DNA from: Prevotella sp.
GTDB lineage: Bacteria; Bacteroidota; Bacteroidia; Bacteroidales; Bacteroidaceae
Assembly: GCA_017442765.1 (NCBI GenBank)
Contig: JAFRZC010000232.1
Location: forward strand, 1-5,664
DNA length: 5,664 nucleotides
Direction: 5' to 3'
Shown here: piece by piece, positions 4,577 through 5,664 of the stretch
Numbering within the stretch: the first letter of the stretch is position 1
Layout of the letters: each line of letters begins with the position of its first letter
The notes under the pieces: model-generated
The model's input: only the letters and a program-made list of their open reading frames with translations
Databases searched by the model: none
Told to the model about the DNA's origin: nothing
Program-made: the position numbers and the translations under genes

Positions 4577-5664
4577 ATGGCGAACAACAACGTGCTGCCC
4601 GCAGAGGGCAAACTGGGAATTATGGTTGTGGGCTGCGGTGCCGTGGCCACAACGTTTATGACGGGCGTGCTCATGACCCGCAGGGGTCTGGCCAAGCCTG
4701 TCGGGTCAATGACACAATACGACAAGATACGCGTGGGCCGCGGAGAGCAGAAAACATATCTGCACTATGCCGACATCGTTCCTCTTGCCAAACTCGACGA
4801 TATCGTCTTCGGCTGCTGGGATGTCTATCCGCAAAACGCCTATCAGGCCGCCATGTATGCCGAGGTGCTCAAGGAGAAAGACATCCTGCCCGTTCGCGAG
4901 GAACTGGAGGCCATCAAGCCCATGTCGGCGGCCTTCGACAGGAACTACGCCAAGCGGCTCGACGGCGACAACGTCAAGAGAGGAAAGAACTCAGAGGAGA
5001 GAGGAGAGATTCCGACACGCTGGGAGATGGTGGAAATGCTGCGCGACGACATCCGCCGGTTCAGGCAGGAGAAGGGCTGCAACCGCATCGTGGTGCTCTG
5101 GGCCGCATCGACGGAAATCTATGTGCCCGTCGATGAGCAGGTACACTACCGTCTGGCCGACCTCGAGGCCGCCATGCGTGCCGACGACCGCGAACACATC
5201 GCGCCGTCGATGTGCTATGCATACGCGGCCTTGAAGGAAGGCGCACCCTTCATCATGGGCGCGCCTAACACCACGGTCGATATTCCCGCTATGTGGGAGC
5301 TGGCCGAGCAAACCCGCGTGCCTATCGCCGGCAAGGACTTCAAGACCGGACAGACACTCGTCAAGAGCGGCTTCGCACCCATCATCGGCACTCGCTGCCT
5401 GGGACTGGGCGGCTGGTTCTCCACCAACATCCTCGGCAACCGCGACGGACTGGTGCTCGACGAGCCTGAGAACTTCCGCACCAAGGAGGTGTCGAAACTC
5501 TCGACGCTCGAGACCATCCTCAAACCCGATGTGCAGCCCGACCTCTACGGACACGGCAACGATGAGGACACGCAGTACTACCACAAGGTGCGCATCAACT
5601 ACTACCCGCCGCGCAACGACAACAAGGAGGGATGGGACAACATCGACATCTTCGGATGGATGGG
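4577..5664 (+). CDS. myo-Inositol-1-phosphate synthase, 3' end cut by window
   Basis: The frame is open from the ATG at 4577 to the window edge, giving 362 residues without a stop; bacterial members are usually around 430 residues, so a C-terminal part is missing. The enzyme converts D-glucose-6-phosphate to 1L-myo-inositol-1-phosphate (D-inositol-3-phosphate) using tightly bound NAD in the cytoplasm. Visible landmarks are the Rossmann loop in GIMVVGCGAVATTF (glycines 19 and 21), VLWAASTEIYVP, the GKDFKTGQT loop (252-260) with active-site-type lysines, GGWFSTNILGNRDG (278-291), and INYYPPRNDNKEGWDNID near the edge. The domain order is NAD_binding_5 (PF07994) with the inserted Inos-1-P_synth domain (PF01658). 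The start is set by the conserved N-terminus; AT-rich ATTAAAATG has no Shine-Dalgarno, which is usual in this phylum. In Bacteroides thetaiotaomicron the homologue (BT1526) opens the inositol-lipid gene cluster, so phosphatidylinositol-synthesis genes probably follow beyond this window; that is inference. Confidence 0.95.
   Translation, partial: MANNNVLPAEGKLGIMVVGCGAVATTFMTGVLMTRRGLAKPVGSMTQYDKIRVGRGEQKTYLHYADIVPLAKLDDIVFGCWDVYPQNAYQAAMYAEVLKEKDILPVREELEAIKPMSAAFDRNYAKRLDGDNVKRGKNSEERGEIPTRWEMVEMLRDDIRRFRQEKGCNRIVVLWAASTEIYVPVDEQVHYRLADLEAAMRADDREHIAPSMCYAYAALKEGAPFIMGAPNTTVDIPAMWELAEQTRVPIAGKDFKTGQTLVKSGFAPIIGTRCLGLGGWFSTNILGNRDGLVLDEPENFRTKEVSKLSTLETILKPDVQPDLYGHGNDEDTQYYHKVRINYYPPRNDNKEGWDNIDIFGWM

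Noticed and set aside
4991..5584. 197-codon minus-strand open frame antisense to inositol-phosphate synthase
   Set aside because: This is the shadow of a well-conserved enzyme on the plus strand; no domain or ribosome-binding context was seen.

Overview
The window looks like chromosomal DNA from a Bacteroidetes bacterium, most likely a Prevotella-type (Prevotellaceae) gut or oral species. This rests on protein similarity recalled from memory (a CPBP protease, a PorT-like barrel, a GH92 mannosidase and a bacterial inositol-phosphate synthase), on start codons with AT-rich leaders and weak or no Shine-Dalgarno sequence, and on a TAnnTTTG-type -7 box upstream of the GH92 gene. No database search was possible, so the genus is an inference.

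Layout, left to right. (1) 1-252, +: C-terminal end of a CPBP-family intramembrane protease. (2) 344-982, +: a small secreted outer-membrane beta-barrel protein, visibly lower in GC than its neighbours. (3) 1522-998, -: a flavin reductase-like FMN-binding protein, ending 15 bp from the barrel gene (convergent). (4) 3926-1572, -: a 784-residue secreted GH92 glycosidase of a divergent type, 49 bp upstream of the flavin reductase and probably co-transcribed with it. (5) 3927-4576: a 650-bp AT-rich divergent intergenic region. (6) 4577 to the right edge, +: myo-inositol-1-phosphate synthase, complete at its N-terminus and cut off by the window end.

The genes do not form one obvious pathway. The GH92 enzyme should trim alpha-mannose-containing glycans in the periplasm or at the cell surface. 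The inositol-phosphate synthase makes inositol-3-phosphate from glucose-6-phosphate and in Bacteroidetes usually opens the inositol-lipid operon. The barrel protein sits in the outer membrane and the CPBP protease in the inner membrane.

The most unusual feature is in the intergenic region. Between about 4226 and 4331 there are four clear and one degenerate palindromes whose centres fall every 22 bp (about two helical turns). The period is not a multiple of three, which argues against coding. Nearby are a perfect 19-bp AT palindrome flanked by GTAAC direct repeats, an 11-bp direct repeat bracketing the palindrome array, and a terminator-like hairpin with a T8 run on the minus strand that serves no annotated gene. 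Together these suggest a multi-site operator, a small RNA locus or a dispersed repeat element.
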